Shown here: positions 17,549 to 27,295 of the stretch, in pieces
Position numbering within the stretch: the stretch's first letter is position 1
Layout of the letters: every line of letters begins with the position of its first letter
Origin: Alicyclobacillus_A sp963788285
GTDB taxonomy: Bacteria > Bacillota > Bacilli > Alicyclobacillales > Alicyclobacillaceae
Reading direction: 5' to 3'
Length of the DNA: 64,000 bases
NCBI GenBank assembly: GCA_963788285.1
Contig: CAWBGB010000012.1
Span: forward strand, 372,001-436,000
Translations under genes and position numbers: made by a program
The notes under the pieces: model-generated
Seen by the model: only the letters and a program-made list of their open reading frames with translations
Database searches by the model: none
What the model was told of the DNA's origin: nothing

Positions 17549-17786
17549 TTTTGGTTCCTCCTTCATGGGTGTTTTCCTCATGCCTACCCTATGACACGAT
17601 CACAAGAACTGAATTGGCTAATCGCCTATTCATGAGGCGATTGCGACTGGAACTCTTCAATACACTCCGGCCCATCATTCGCATCGAAGGTTCATCATAC
17701 CCAATCTTCGTTTGCCAATGTGAACCGTCCGAACATCCGACTCACCTCGTGAGCGAACTTTGATCTCGTGTAGCATATCCTGTAGT

Positions 17787-18787
17787 ATGAGAACAAACGT
17801 TCTGGTTATGCACATACCTCAGGTGTATAATGAAAACACGAACATTTGTTCCGGGGTGTGTGCAATGGCTAAAACCAAAGGAATGACTTTGCTGGAGTTT
17901 CAGCGTAAGTTTCAGAACGAACAGGCGTGCCGTGATTACTTGTTTCAATTGCGCTGGGGCAATGGCTTCGCCTGTCCGCGCTGTCGGGGAAACAAGTTCT
18001 ACTTCATCGAGAAACGGATGCTTTATGAGTGTTCTTCCTGCGGCCACCAAACTTCACTTACAGCCGGTACGATTATGCATAAGACGAAGCTGCCTCTGCT
18101 CACATGGTTTTGGGCGATTTACCTGGTCGCTCACGATAAACGCGGCCGTTCCGCTTTGTCTTTGGCGCAAGTGCTCAATTTGAATTACCGTACTGCATGG
18201 CGCTTGCTTCACAAGATTCGATGCGCTATGCAACAGCGAGACGCGCAGTACCAATTGGCTGGTCTTGTCGAGATGGACGATACCTACATTGGTGCCCCCA
18301 AATCTGGTACAGATGGAAGGGGCACTACAAAGCAAGCCGTTGCCGTAGCGCTTCAGACCGATACGAAAGGCAATCCGCAATTGGTCCGGATGAAAGTTAT
18401 TCAACGGGTGACGATCGCAGAGATCCATCGCGTCGCCAGAGAAGTCGTGGCGGCCGGTTCAACCATCATTTCAGACGGGCATAGCTCCTATAAACGCCTT
18501 ACTGAACTCGGTTATCAGCATGTCTCCCCGGACTTCAAGCGGGCGAATCCGGACGTGTTTCTCAAGTGGCTGCATGTGGTCATCGGTAACGCCAAGGCTT
18601 TCATTGAAGGAACGTACCACGGTCTGAGCACCCGTTATCTACAGACGTACCTGGACGAGTTCTGCTATCGCTTCAATCGGCGGCGGAATCCGAACGAATT
18701 GTTCAGCAGATTACTGAATGCTTGCCTCTCTGCCACTCCAACACAGGTGTCCTGAGTAGAGTGCATAATTAGAACAAACGTTCTCAT
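17787..18787. mobile_element. IS1595-family insertion sequence, complete
   Basis: A 1001-bp element bounded by 27-bp imperfect inverted repeats (17787-17813 and 18761-18787), each beginning ATGAGAAC and ending TTATGCAC inwards. One intact transposase lies inside. I see no clear target duplication in the flanks. Frameshifted genes lie on its right side. Confidence 0.85.
17865..18755 (+). CDS. IS1595-family transposase
   Basis: DDE-type transposase of 296 residues. An N-terminal zinc ribbon has the pattern CPRC...CSSC (FACPRCRGNKFYF and YECSSCGHQ), followed by the ISXO2-like domain with acidic residues in VEMDDTYIG and IISDGHSSY and a conserved NRRRNPNELF tail. I start at ATG 17865 (MAKTKGMTLLEFQ); the frame is open further upstream but runs through the inverted repeat. 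No frameshift or missing catalytic residue, so it may be active. Confidence 0.92.
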   Translation: MAKTKGMTLLEFQRKFQNEQACRDYLFQLRWGNGFACPRCRGNKFYFIEKRMLYECSSCGHQTSLTAGTIMHKTKLPLLTWFWAIYLVAHDKRGRSALSLAQVLNLNYRTAWRLLHKIRCAMQQRDAQYQLAGLVEMDDTYIGAPKSGTDGRGTTKQAVAVALQTDTKGNPQLVRMKVIQRVTIAEIHRVAREVVAAGSTIISDGHSSYKRLTELGYQHVSPDFKRANPDVFLKWLHVVIGNAKAFIEGTYHGLSTRYLQTYLDEFCYRFNRRRNPNELFSRLLNACLSATPTQVS

Positions 18788-18801
18788 GTTAAGGTGAGAA
18801 T

Positions 18802-19043
18802 ATGTCACGTTTGGGTCGACGAGCCATCGAGGTGACAACGATAGATGAGCTCCCGCATACCATCATCGACGGCGACAACACCTATACCGTCACCGCCATC
18901 ATCAACTGGTGGGGATGGAGGCTGGCGCCTGGTGGGAAGATGAACCCCCACGAACCATGTATCGCGTACAGACGCAGGAGCGGTATATGTTTGATCTGGA
19001 GTTCAGCGGCGGTCAGTGGTCGATTTACCGAGTATGGGATTAA
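18802..19043 (+). pseudogene. DUF6504-like small protein, frameshifted
   Basis: AAGGTGAG precedes the ATG at 18802. The first frame runs from there through DNTYTVTAIINWWGWRLAPG; after about 18950 the coding pattern continues in another frame as MYRVQTQERYMFDLEFSGGQ and ends IYRVWD at 19043. The composite resembles DUF6504 proteins (Trp-rich core, YRVxT...FDL...WxLYRxWD). One indel near 18945-18960 breaks it. It lies 14 bp from the IS1595 end. Decay or sequencing error are both possible. Confidence 0.6.
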
Positions 19044-19378
19044 AAAAAAACGCCCACAGCAGTAAGCGTGCTATAAAGGTAAGAAGAAAGTGAAGAGTCA
19101 CTGGCCCGCCCTGCGCCAGTGACTTAGGAGACAGTGCGTGGCACTCAGCCCATGACAGAGTTTACAGGACAAGTGTTAAGAATCTGTACAGGTGTGGTGA
19201 GTTTGTGGTCACGGTGTGAAGTCAGTGGAGATCAGCGCCGATTTGTCGGGTACGGGATTGAGCTGATTTTTCCTATCTGTGTATCCTTCCACCAAGCCAT
19301 GACCGGTGTCCTTGTTAAAATACGATTTCGTTATAAAATGAGGGCACTTACACATTATCCGTGGGGATGCATATCATT
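19044..19378. other. Intergenic stretch with a perfect hairpin
   Basis: No supported gene. The only structure is a perfect 10-bp inverted repeat AGTCACTGGC / GCCAGTGACT (19096-19105, 19115-19124) with a 9-nt loop and no T-run; it could be an mRNA-stabilising hairpin or protein site. The rest shows nothing recognisable. Confidence 0.4.
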
Positions 19379-19887
19379 ATGAACCGATTCTTTGAACTAT
19401 ACCTCAAGAATGGAATTCTATACCTCAAGAATGGAATTCGACCGATGAATGTATTCCTTGAAACGTTTGAACTTGAGCGTGCCGTAAGGCGTTCTGAAAT
19501 TGCAGCACTGCTATTGTTGTATTTCCGTGGTGCAATGCCTACGTCGGAGCTCGCTGTGGCAATGGGAATCCCGTTAAGCACCATGACGAGCATGATAAAA
19601 AGGCTGGTTCGCAAAGGGCTTGTTGAGCGTCAACATTCATCCAAGATCGTCGAATCATATTGGTTCAGCTTACCGAAAGTGGTCATGATCTAGCGTTAAA
19701 AGTAAAAACGACGATGGTGAGCATGTATACTCGCATTCAATCGGCTCTTACACCAGATGAGCTCGAGCAATTTTTGCATCTTGCAGAAAAAGTGATAAAA
19801 GCACTCAGCCAAAAGAAAACTGACCTATCCAATCGTATCAGCGTTGCCCCTCATAACATGCGAGAATATATTACGACATCGTATTAA
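19379..19887 (+). pseudogene. MarR-family regulator, frameshifted
   Basis: The N-terminal frame (ATG 19379) carries the winged-helix part, with LAVAMGIPLSTMTSMIKRLV and RKGLVER; the usual wing DRRIILVQLTESG continues in a different frame from about 19640, and the C-terminal helix ends at 19887. A single indel near 19640-19646 separates them. In addition a 21-bp tandem duplication (19397-19417, 19418-19438) inserts seven residues (LYLKNGI twice) in the first helix. Probably inactive unless the indel is a sequencing error. Confidence 0.8.
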
Positions 19888-20071
19888 ATGGAATTGCGTG
19901 CTTGAAACAAGCAATGGTAGGCACGCGTAACAAGTGCCATACGCAGTTCAATCGGACGGGGGTTGTTTAGGAGGAAAAAAAGACTTACAACCTACGCTCA
20001 CAACAAATTCCGGTTGCTTTCCCTCATTTTAGACCGTATCCAGTGCAGTGTGACTAGTGAACTGGTGGAGG

Positions 20072-20091
20072 GATTGGAGTCCACTCCAATC
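20072..20091. promoter_or_regulatory. Perfect 9-2-9 dyad, possible operator
   Basis: GATTGGAGT-CC-ACTCCAATC lies 112 nt before the carboxypeptidase start, upstream of a TATAAT at 20155-20160. Perfect symmetry suggests a dimeric regulator site; which protein binds is unknown. The rest of 19888-20203 holds no gene. Confidence 0.4.
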
Positions 20092-20203
20092 GACCACACT
20101 CGAGTTTAATAGTGCTATATTTTGAACATATCCACTTATCTGCCGGAAACTCCGATATAATCGATGCGTAGGCATACTTCGTGTAGAGGGGATGGGTACA
20201 TAG

Positions 20204-21724
20204 ATGGTCTCAGCGAGAACTCTAAAAACCTTGCAAGAGTTTCGGGAGTATGTGCGAAAGATGCTGCATTACCAGGAAGCCCTGGCTCTGATGTACTGGG
20301 ACCTGCGCACCGGCGCCCCACGCAAAGGACATGAACTGCGCGCAGAAGCCATTGGCACCCTATCTAGTAAAGTCTTCCGCATGAGCACCTCGCATCAAAT
20401 GGAGGAATACCTCAACGTGTTGTCAGAACCCTCCACGTTCATCGAATTGACCCCCGTTGATCAAGCGGCTGTTCGAGAATTGCGAAAGGAATTTGACCGC
20501 AGCAAGAAGATTCCTGCCAAGCGGTATCAGGAGTACGTGATCCTGGTGTCCAAGTCGGAATCGGTTTGGGAAGAGGCGAAATCGACTGGGAACTTCGAGC
20601 AATTCCGCCCGTACCTGGAGCAAGTGGTGGCCATGAACGTCGAGTTCGTAGGGTACTGGGGTTACAGGGAGAACAAATACGACACGCTGCTCGACATCTA
20701 CGAACCAGGCGTCACTGTCAAGCAGCTGGACGAGATCTTCGGCACCCTGCGAAATGAAACCGTCACGTTGCTGAAGGCGATTGTCGACTCCGGAAAGAAA
20801 CCCAATATGAGCATGTTTGACGGAGATTTTGACGTGCAGAAACAGCGCGAACTGTCCCTCCTCATGCTCGAGAAAATCGGGTATGACTTCGGGGCTGGCC
20901 GTCTCGACGAAACTGTTCACCCGTTCCAAACGTCCATCAATCGATTCGACACCCGCGTGACCACCCGCTTCCTTCCAAACAATCTACGCTGTGCTCTCTT
21001 CGCGACCATCCACGAAGGCGGTCATGCGTTGTACGAACAAGGCATCTCGACCGAATTGATTGGAACACCGCTCTGCACTGGTGCGTCCATGGGTATCCAC
21101 GAGTCACAATCTCGCTTTTACGAAAACATGATTGGTAGATCCCGCGAGTTTTGGGAAGCGAACTTGCAACACGTGCAGCGTCTATTCCCAGAGAAGTTTG
21201 GGGACGTGTCGCTGGACGACTTCTACTTCGCCATCAACAATGTGCAACCGTCATTGATTCGCATCCAGGCCGACGAATTGACGTACAACCTGCACATCAT
21301 GCTGCGCTACGAGTTGGAGAAGGGGTTGATCAACAGCCAAGTGAAAGTGGCAGATCTACCAGAGTTGTGGCGTGAGAAGATGAAAGAGTACCTCGGAGTC
21401 GTACCGGAGACAGACGCTGAAGGCGTGTTGCAGGACATGCACTGGTCGGGCGGTCTGTTTGGATACTTTCCATCCTACTCGCTCGGTAACATCTACGCGG
21501 CTCAGTTCCGCAACACCCTTGCAAAGGAAGTGCCGGATTTTATGGAACAAGTTCGCAAAGGCGAGTTGAATGGGATTCGTGAGTGGTTAAAGAACAAGAT
21601 CCACCGCCATGGCAAGCTGTTGCAACCCGCGGACATTATTCAGCAGGTCACCGAAGAGCCCATCAATGCGAAATATCTGGTGTCCTATTTCAAAGAGAAA
21701 TTTTCGCCACTGTACGGAATATGA
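20204..21724 (+). CDS. Carboxypeptidase M32 (Taq-type)
   Basis: Zinc metallocarboxypeptidase that removes C-terminal residues from peptides in the cytoplasm. 506 residues, normal for the family, with the zinc motif HEGGH (270-274), downstream IHESQSRFYENMIGRS supplying the third ligand Glu, and the family HWSGGLFGYFPSYSLGN motif. A TATAAT box is at 20155-20160. No neighbour shares its function; it seems monocistronic, with a GAGCCC-type hairpin after its stop (21737-21761). Confidence 0.96.
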   Translation: MVSARTLKTLQEFREYVRKMLHYQEALALMYWDLRTGAPRKGHELRAEAIGTLSSKVFRMSTSHQMEEYLNVLSEPSTFIELTPVDQAAVRELRKEFDRSKKIPAKRYQEYVILVSKSESVWEEAKSTGNFEQFRPYLEQVVAMNVEFVGYWGYRENKYDTLLDIYEPGVTVKQLDEIFGTLRNETVTLLKAIVDSGKKPNMSMFDGDFDVQKQRELSLLMLEKIGYDFGAGRLDETVHPFQTSINRFDTRVTTRFLPNNLRCALFATIHEGGHALYEQGISTELIGTPLCTGASMGIHESQSRFYENMIGRSREFWEANLQHVQRLFPEKFGDVSLDDFYFAINNVQPSLIRIQADELTYNLHIMLRYELEKGLINSQVKVADLPELWREKMKEYLGVVPETDAEGVLQDMHWSGGLFGYFPSYSLGNIYAAQFRNTLAKEVPDFMEQVRKGELNGIREWLKNKIHRHGKLLQPADIIQQVTEEPINAKYLVSYFKEKFSPLYGI

Positions 21725-21871
21725 CCCTATCATCTAAAAGAGCCCACGCCAACGGTGCGGGCTCCAAGCATTGGTGACGTAAGTACTGTTTCGAATACCA
21801 CACTCTCAGTGGGATGGGACAACGTAAACCGTGCAAGCGGCGTCTATCGCCACCTCAAAGGTATTCCACAT

Positions 21872-21900
21872 AAAAGCAGGTGAGGAAATGCCTCACCTGC
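21872..21900 (-). terminator. Terminator of the Ala/Gly/Asn-rich lipoprotein gene
   Basis: Perfect 10-bp stem GCAGGTGAGG / CCTCACCTGC with a 5-nt loop; TTTT follows on the minus strand. Confidence 0.85.
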
Positions 21901-21918
21901 CACACGACGTTCCAGCGC

Positions 21919-22668
21919 TTACCACGAGTCAGCCGTAACGATGGACGGTGGTGCCTCGTGACGCGTGATGTTCACGAAATGGACCACACGGTTGACCAGG
22001 CCATTGCCAGACACCACAATCGCGTACACGCCTGGCGCGCTAGGAGTAAACTTCTGCCCGTTGGCAAGGTGGCTTCCACCGGCTGCACCAATGCCTTGAC
22101 GGGTACCTGCTCCGAGTCCATTTGCCATTCCGGTCGCTGCCCCCGGGGCAAATCCCCCCACGCCCGCTGCTGTTCCGGTGTACCGCACCACATACACGTC
22201 GCCAGCCCAAGCGGCTTCACGCGGGCTGGTCACGCGAACTCCCCAGCCAACGGGTACCGTAATGGTGGAAGCACCGGCCCAGTTGCCATTGACCGACCTC
22301 GCCGTTCCTCCAGCCCAGGCCATACCACCTCGATTCCCCGCCGCAGCGCCCGAGAGACGAACATCTACGGTCTTCGTGGCCTGGTTAAATTGAACCGAAT
22401 GCGATCCTCTGTAAACATTTCCGTTACCAGCACGATTGATGCCACCTCGTGCGGTGCCACCCACTGCGTTGCCAGCTTGGCCGGCTGCATTGCCGATGGC
22501 GTTGGCTCCTTGGCCGATGATATTTCCTGCACCACGAACCACGTTTCCGGTGGCGTTACCCACAAAACCGGCTGCATTACCTGTCGCGTTCGCTGCGTTG
22601 TTTGCAGCGTTGCCACACCCCGTTGCTGCAAGCAACGTGAGCAGCACAGCACCAGTTTTCCAGTTCAT
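21919..22668 (-). CDS. Lipoprotein with cupredoxin-like C-terminal domain
   Basis: Exported lipoprotein of 249 residues. Lipobox Cys18 (LAATGC) is followed by a low-complexity region (about 20-75) of Ala, Gly and Asn with repeated GNAxG/GNAxGN units. Residues about 85-240 form a beta-rich domain whose ITVPVGWGVRVT, GGFAPGAATG and KFTPSAPGVYAIVVSG segments resemble the sulfocyanin branch of cupredoxins. However, apart from the lipobox there is no Cys, so a type 1 copper site cannot be formed. Similarity is from motif memory and moderate. Monocistronic, divergent from odhA. Confidence 0.7.
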   Translation of the reverse strand: MNWKTGAVLLTLLAATGCGNAANNAANATGNAAGFVGNATGNVVRGAGNIIGQGANAIGNAAGQAGNAVGGTARGGINRAGNGNVYRGSHSVQFNQATKTVDVRLSGAAAGNRGGMAWAGGTARSVNGNWAGASTITVPVGWGVRVTSPREAAWAGDVYVVRYTGTAAGVGGFAPGAATGMANGLGAGTRQGIGAAGGSHLANGQKFTPSAPGVYAIVVSGNGLVNRVVHFVNITRHEAPPSIVTADSW

Positions 22669-23049
22669 AAAATGCCCCCTCCTTTCAGACTGCAGTGTTC
22701 CCCTCGTAGCCGGTCCTATCCGAGGATTTCATCCTCGTTAAACAGAGCAAAATTTCCAGACGGCGCGTTGCACACGGGACACAATTCCGGGAGACCTTCG
22801 GCGCGGTTCACACAGTCTGTGCAATGCCTCGTTAAGTGCATGGTTACGGTTTGAACATCTTGTGCATTGTGGAAGCCTTCCTTACACCCGTTAAACCTAA
22901 AGCCTCTAGTATGCCCAGAACCATCTACCTTATCCGGAAAAATTCACCACATTCCGTTCGAATGGGAATGATTTCTCAAACTAGAGACATACTAGAAATT
23001 ACTGAGACAGCCAGAGTGTGTACCGATATCGGCATAAAGGAGACTCGTC
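22669..23049. other. Divergent promoter region between the lipoprotein gene and odhA
   Basis: No gene is seen. It holds a short hairpin CGAGGAT/ATCCTCG (22722-22738) close to the lipoprotein start and, at its right end, the ribosome site AAAGGAGA of odhA. I could not choose promoter boxes with confidence. Confidence 0.4.
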
Positions 23050-25881
23050 ATGGCATTGCGTTCCGCTGTCAATGTGTCTTCCGATTACAGTAAATTTACG
23101 GGTCCAAATTTGGCGTACCTTTCCGGCTTGTATGAACAGTATAAACAGGACCCAACTTCAGTTCCGGAAGACATTCGTTCACTGTTTGAGGACACTGGCT
23201 CATGGATTTGGCAATCTCTAGAAGATACACTGCCTCTCACAGCCAAGACTCAAGTTTCCCCTTCGTACATAAAGTCCGTGCTCGCGGCACGGCAGTTGGC
23301 GGACAACATTCGCGAGTACGGTCACCTTGCCGCACGGACGGGGCCAACCGACCATTCACGCCGGGAAGTATCGGCGCTATCCCTCGCGACATATGGACTC
23401 ACCGAAGACGTCCTGCAGACGATTCCGGCTAGCTTGGTTTGGCCGAACGCGCCGCTACATGTGCGTACTGCTCTGGACGCAGTAGAAACGCTACGCAAGA
23501 CATATACGGGCGTTATCGCCTACGACTTCGCACATGTGACTAACTTGCAGGAACGAGCTTGGTTGGACGACATGGTGGAAACGGGGGGACACCGCGTGAA
23601 TTTATCCCCCGACATGCGCGTCCAGCTGCTGCATCGATTGAGTGAAGTTGAAGCGTTTGAAAAGTTTCTACACCGAACATATGTGGGCCAAAAGCGGTTT
23701 TCCATTGAAGGGTTGGACATGCTGGTCCCCATGCTGGACACGCTCGTTCACCTTAGTGTGTCCGGTGGCGCAAGGGACATCATGATAGGTATGGCTCACC
23801 GCGGCCGGCTGAATGTTTTGGCACACGTGCTCGGCAAACCCTACGAAAAGATTTTTGCGGAGTTCCAATCCGCTCCGAACAAGGAACATGGACTCTCGGA
23901 GGGCTCCGAAGGCATCCACACGGGTTGGACGGGCGACGTGAAGTACCACTTAGGCGCGTTTCGAACTGTCGAAAATGAAGGCGCAGTGAAAGTCCGAATT
24001 CGTCTGGCAAACAATCCGAGCCATCTGGAATTCGTGAATCCGGTCGTCCTCGGCTACACGAGAGCGGCTCAAGAGACGCGCGCGACGGCAGGGGAGCCGA
24101 CGCTTGACCCGAAGTCCGCCCTTGCGGTTCTGGTGCACGGTGACGCAGCCTTTCCGGGCGAAGGCGTCGTTGCCGAGACGTTCAACTTCTCGCAGATCCG
24201 GGGCTACTCGACTGGCGGTACGATACATATCATCGCCAACAACCGGTTAGGCTTCACCGCCGAAGAAGACGAAACCCGATCCACATCCGCCGCCAGCGAC
24301 TTAGCCAAGGGTTTTGAGGTGCCGGTGGTTCACGTATCGGCAGATAATCCAGAAGCGTGTCTGATGGCAATCCGGCTCGCCTCGTTGTACCGAGCGAAAT
24401 TTGGCAAGGACTTCTTGATCAATCTGATTGGCTACCGGCGTTGGGGGCACAACGAAATGGATGATCCGTCCGTCACCCAACCGACGCTATACCAGCAGAT
24501 TCAGAAGCACCCGACCGTGCGTGCTTTGTACGCGCAGTCCTTGAGGGAAGCGGGCGTGATTTCTGAATCGCAAGCTTCCGACATGGAGTCAGAGGTCAAT
24601 ACGGTGCTGCGGGAAGTGCATGCCAACGTCGACCGGGTCTCGGAGCCAACAGATCCCAAGTTATGGGACTTACCGACGCAGGAAGCCAAGCCCGTCAGTC
24701 TCGAGACTTTGCAGTCGTTGAACGAGGCGATGATGGCACGCCCCGAGACGTTCCATGTATACCCGAAACTCGCCAAGGTACTCGATCGTCGGCGCGACGC
24801 ATTGTCGTCGGGCGACATGGTCGATTGGGCACATGCGGAGGTATTGGCGTTCGCATCAATCCTGGCAGACGGCACGCCCATTCGCCTCACCGGCCAGGAT
24901 ACGGAGCGAGGCACGTTTGCCCACCGCCACGTCGTTTTGCACGACGCGCTCACGGGGGAAGAATACGTGCCTTTGAAAACGTTGCCGCAAGCCAAGGCGT
25001 CGTTTGACGTGCACAACAGCCCGCTCACGGAAACCGCGGTGCTTGGATTTGAATACGGTTACAACGTTCAAGCCCCGGAGACTTTCGTCCTCTGGGAAGC
25101 GCAGTTTGGTGACTTCGCGAACGTTGCGCAGGTCATCATTGACCAGTTTATCGTGTCTGGACTCGCTAAGTGGGGTCAGTCCTCCGGCCTCGTGCTGTTG
25201 TTGCCGCACGGATACGAAGGACAAGGTCCAGAGCATTCCAGTGCTCGCGTCGAACGATACTTACAATTGGCAGCCGCAGGGAACATCGTAGTTGCCAACG
25301 TCACGACGTCCGCTCAGTACTTTCACCTATTGCGTAGACAGGCAGCTCGATTAGGCAAAAACGCCCGCCCTTTGTTCTTAATGACACCGAAGAGCCTGTT
25401 GCGTAACCCAAGAGCCTCATCTCCTCCACAAGATCTCGCGAATGGTCGGTTTCAGCCCGTACTGTCCATCGCTGGCGAAGCGGATCCCGCAAGAGTCCGA
25501 CGCCTGGTGCTGTCTAGTGGCAAGGTCGGCGTGGATCTTGTGGCGAGTATGGAATCGCCGAATGCCTCATACAACTGGTTGGCGCACGGCAGAATAGAAC
25601 AATTGTACCCATTCCCGAAAGACGACGTCGCTCGGTTGATATCGCGGTATCCAGGGCTTCGAGAAGTGATCTGGCTGCAGGAAGAACCGGAAAACATGGG
25701 GGCTTGGCGATTTGTCCTCCCCCACTTGCAAGCGCTCACCCCGAACGCTGTCCGGCTGCGTTACATTGGACGGGCCGAATCTGCGAGTCCAGCGGAAGGT
25801 CACGCTTCAGAACACCATCGAGAGCAAACCAGGATTCTCAATGAAGCGCTTGATCCAGGGGCAGACTCGGATTTCACATGA
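23050..25881 (+). CDS. odhA: 2-oxoglutarate dehydrogenase E1 component
   Basis: Thiamine-diphosphate-dependent decarboxylase of the TCA cycle, converting 2-oxoglutarate and loading a succinyl group on the E2 lipoyl arm. 943 residues, the normal length of Bacillus-type OdhA. Visible motifs are MIGMAHRGRLN, the ThDP/Mg motif GDAAFPGEGVVAETFN, WGHNEMDDPS and a transketolase-like pyrimidine-binding half with SSGLVLLLPHGYEGQGPEH. AAAGGAGA lies 8 nt before the ATG. Stop overlaps the region of the odhB ribosome site, so the pair is one operon. Confidence 0.97.
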   Translation: MALRSAVNVSSDYSKFTGPNLAYLSGLYEQYKQDPTSVPEDIRSLFEDTGSWIWQSLEDTLPLTAKTQVSPSYIKSVLAARQLADNIREYGHLAARTGPTDHSRREVSALSLATYGLTEDVLQTIPASLVWPNAPLHVRTALDAVETLRKTYTGVIAYDFAHVTNLQERAWLDDMVETGGHRVNLSPDMRVQLLHRLSEVEAFEKFLHRTYVGQKRFSIEGLDMLVPMLDTLVHLSVSGGARDIMIGMAHRGRLNVLAHVLGKPYEKIFAEFQSAPNKEHGLSEGSEGIHTGWTGDVKYHLGAFRTVENEGAVKVRIRLANNPSHLEFVNPVVLGYTRAAQETRATAGEPTLDPKSALAVLVHGDAAFPGEGVVAETFNFSQIRGYSTGGTIHIIANNRLGFTAEEDETRSTSAASDLAKGFEVPVVHVSADNPEACLMAIRLASLYRAKFGKDFLINLIGYRRWGHNEMDDPSVTQPTLYQQIQKHPTVRALYAQSLREAGVISESQASDMESEVNTVLREVHANVDRVSEPTDPKLWDLPTQEAKPVSLETLQSLNEAMMARPETFHVYPKLAKVLDRRRDALSSGDMVDWAHAEVLAFASILADGTPIRLTGQDTERGTFAHRHVVLHDALTGEEYVPLKTLPQAKASFDVHNSPLTETAVLGFEYGYNVQAPETFVLWEAQFGDFANVAQVIIDQFIVSGLAKWGQSSGLVLLLPHGYEGQGPEHSSARVERYLQLAAAGNIVVANVTTSAQYFHLLRRQAARLGKNARPLFLMTPKSLLRNPRASSPPQDLANGRFQPVLSIAGEADPARVRRLVLSSGKVGVDLVASMESPNASYNWLAHGRIEQLYPFPKDDVARLISRYPGLREVIWLQEEPENMGAWRFVLPHLQALTPNAVRLRYIGRAESASPAEGHASEHHREQTRILNEALDPGADSDFT

Positions 25882-25898
25882 AGGAGGATACACCCAAC

Positions 25899-27239
25899 GT
25901 GAGTGACATCAAAGTACCTGAGCTCGGAGAATCCATCCTGGAAGCCACTGTTGGTACCTGGCTGAAACAACAGGGCGAGTCGGTGCAAGCTGGGGACGCT
26001 GTGGTCGAGCTGGAAACCGACAAGGTAAACGTGGAAGTGATTGCAGAAGAGTCGGGCGTCCTTCAGACGATTCTCAAACAGACTGGTGAAACCGTGCAGG
26101 TCGGAGAAGTCATTGCCGTCATCAGCCAGGCCACGCCCACGGCGACTTCACCGGAACCTTCCACAAACACGGTCAAGCATCCGGCGTCCGAGACCTTGTC
26201 TGGTGCAGCGGCCAATGTAGTGCACACTCAGGCCTCCCCGGCGCCCGTCGGACAGGCCGCCCCAAATACCGCCAATATCGGCCGGAACGCCCCTACGCCG
26301 TTACCACCTCGTGCGACACCAGCGGTCCGGCGAATGGCCGCAGAACGAGGAATAGACTTGACGCAAATTCAACCGTCTGCGGCCGATGGTCGGATTCGTA
26401 GGGAAGACATTCTCACGCAGACGCAAAGGGGCACCACGTCTGCGATACCAACGAACACAGCGGGACCGCAGCGGGCAGCCACAGCGACGGCCAATCCTGC
26501 ACAGGCTGACACGTCCTCCGCTGCTAGAGAGATGCCGTACCGCTACGACGAACGTGTACGCATGTCGCGACGTCGGCAAACCATCGCCAAGCGCTTGGTA
26601 GAAGCCCAACATACTGCTGCGATGCTGACGACGTTTAACGAAATTGACATGACCGCCGTGATGGACATCCGGAAACGCCGCAAGGAATCTTTCAAGGAAC
26701 TGTACGGCGTTGGACTCGGTTTCATGTCCTTCTTCACGAAAGCGGTCATTGGAGCACTCAAGGCCATCCCCCGGCTGAACGCCGAGATTCAAGGGGAAGA
26801 CATGATTATCAAACACTACTACGACATCGGCATCGCCGTGGCCACAGAGGCCGGACTCGTCGTGCCAGTGGTGCGCGACGCCGACCGATTGTCGTTTGCT
26901 GAGATTGAGCAAGCGATTGCCTCGCTCGCGTCTCGAGCCCGCAGCAATCAGTTGACGCTGCAGGAGTTGCAAGGAGGCACGTTCACAATTACCAACGGTG
27001 GAACGTTCGGATCGCTCATGTCGACACCAATTCTGAACGCGCCGCAGGTCGGCATTCTCGGTATGCACAAAATCCAGGAGCGCCCCGTGGCCATCAAAGG
27101 TGAAGTGATGGTGCGACCCATGATGTACGTCGCCCTGTCCTACGACCACCGCATCGTCGACGGAAGTGAAGCCGTCCGGTTCCTGGTTAAAGTCAAAGAG
27201 CTGCTAGAGGACCCCGAATCCCTGCTACTGGAAGGATAA
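25899..27239 (+). CDS. odhB: Dihydrolipoyl succinyltransferase E2 component
   Basis: Core of the 2-oxoglutarate dehydrogenase complex, transferring succinyl groups to CoA. 446 residues: lipoyl domain 1-80 with lipoyl Lys42 in ETDKVNVEV, an Ala/Pro/Thr-rich linker, a peripheral-subunit-binding domain (TPAVRRMAAERGIDL), another linker, and the catalytic acyltransferase domain ending with SYDHRIVDG, whose His is catalytic. I choose GTG 25899 (MSDIKVPELGES) because AAGGAGGA is 10 nt before; an ATG at 25878 would put the ribosome site inside the gene. E3 is not in the window. Confidence 0.96.
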   Translation: MSDIKVPELGESILEATVGTWLKQQGESVQAGDAVVELETDKVNVEVIAEESGVLQTILKQTGETVQVGEVIAVISQATPTATSPEPSTNTVKHPASETLSGAAANVVHTQASPAPVGQAAPNTANIGRNAPTPLPPRATPAVRRMAAERGIDLTQIQPSAADGRIRREDILTQTQRGTTSAIPTNTAGPQRAATATANPAQADTSSAAREMPYRYDERVRMSRRRQTIAKRLVEAQHTAAMLTTFNEIDMTAVMDIRKRRKESFKELYGVGLGFMSFFTKAVIGALKAIPRLNAEIQGEDMIIKHYYDIGIAVATEAGLVVPVVRDADRLSFAEIEQAIASLASRARSNQLTLQELQGGTFTITNGGTFGSLMSTPILNAPQVGILGMHKIQERPVAIKGEVMVRPMMYVALSYDHRIVDGSEAVRFLVKVKELLEDPESLLLEG

Positions 27240-27295
27240 GGCATCATTGCAAAAGTAGCGTACAGACCGTGCGAAGGTGTGCTTGTTGTGACAAA

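Noticed and set aside
21970..22854. Long plus-strand open frame opposite the lipoprotein gene
   Set aside because: It is the complement of a GC-rich repeat-coding gene with a clear lipoprotein signal and terminator on the minus strand.
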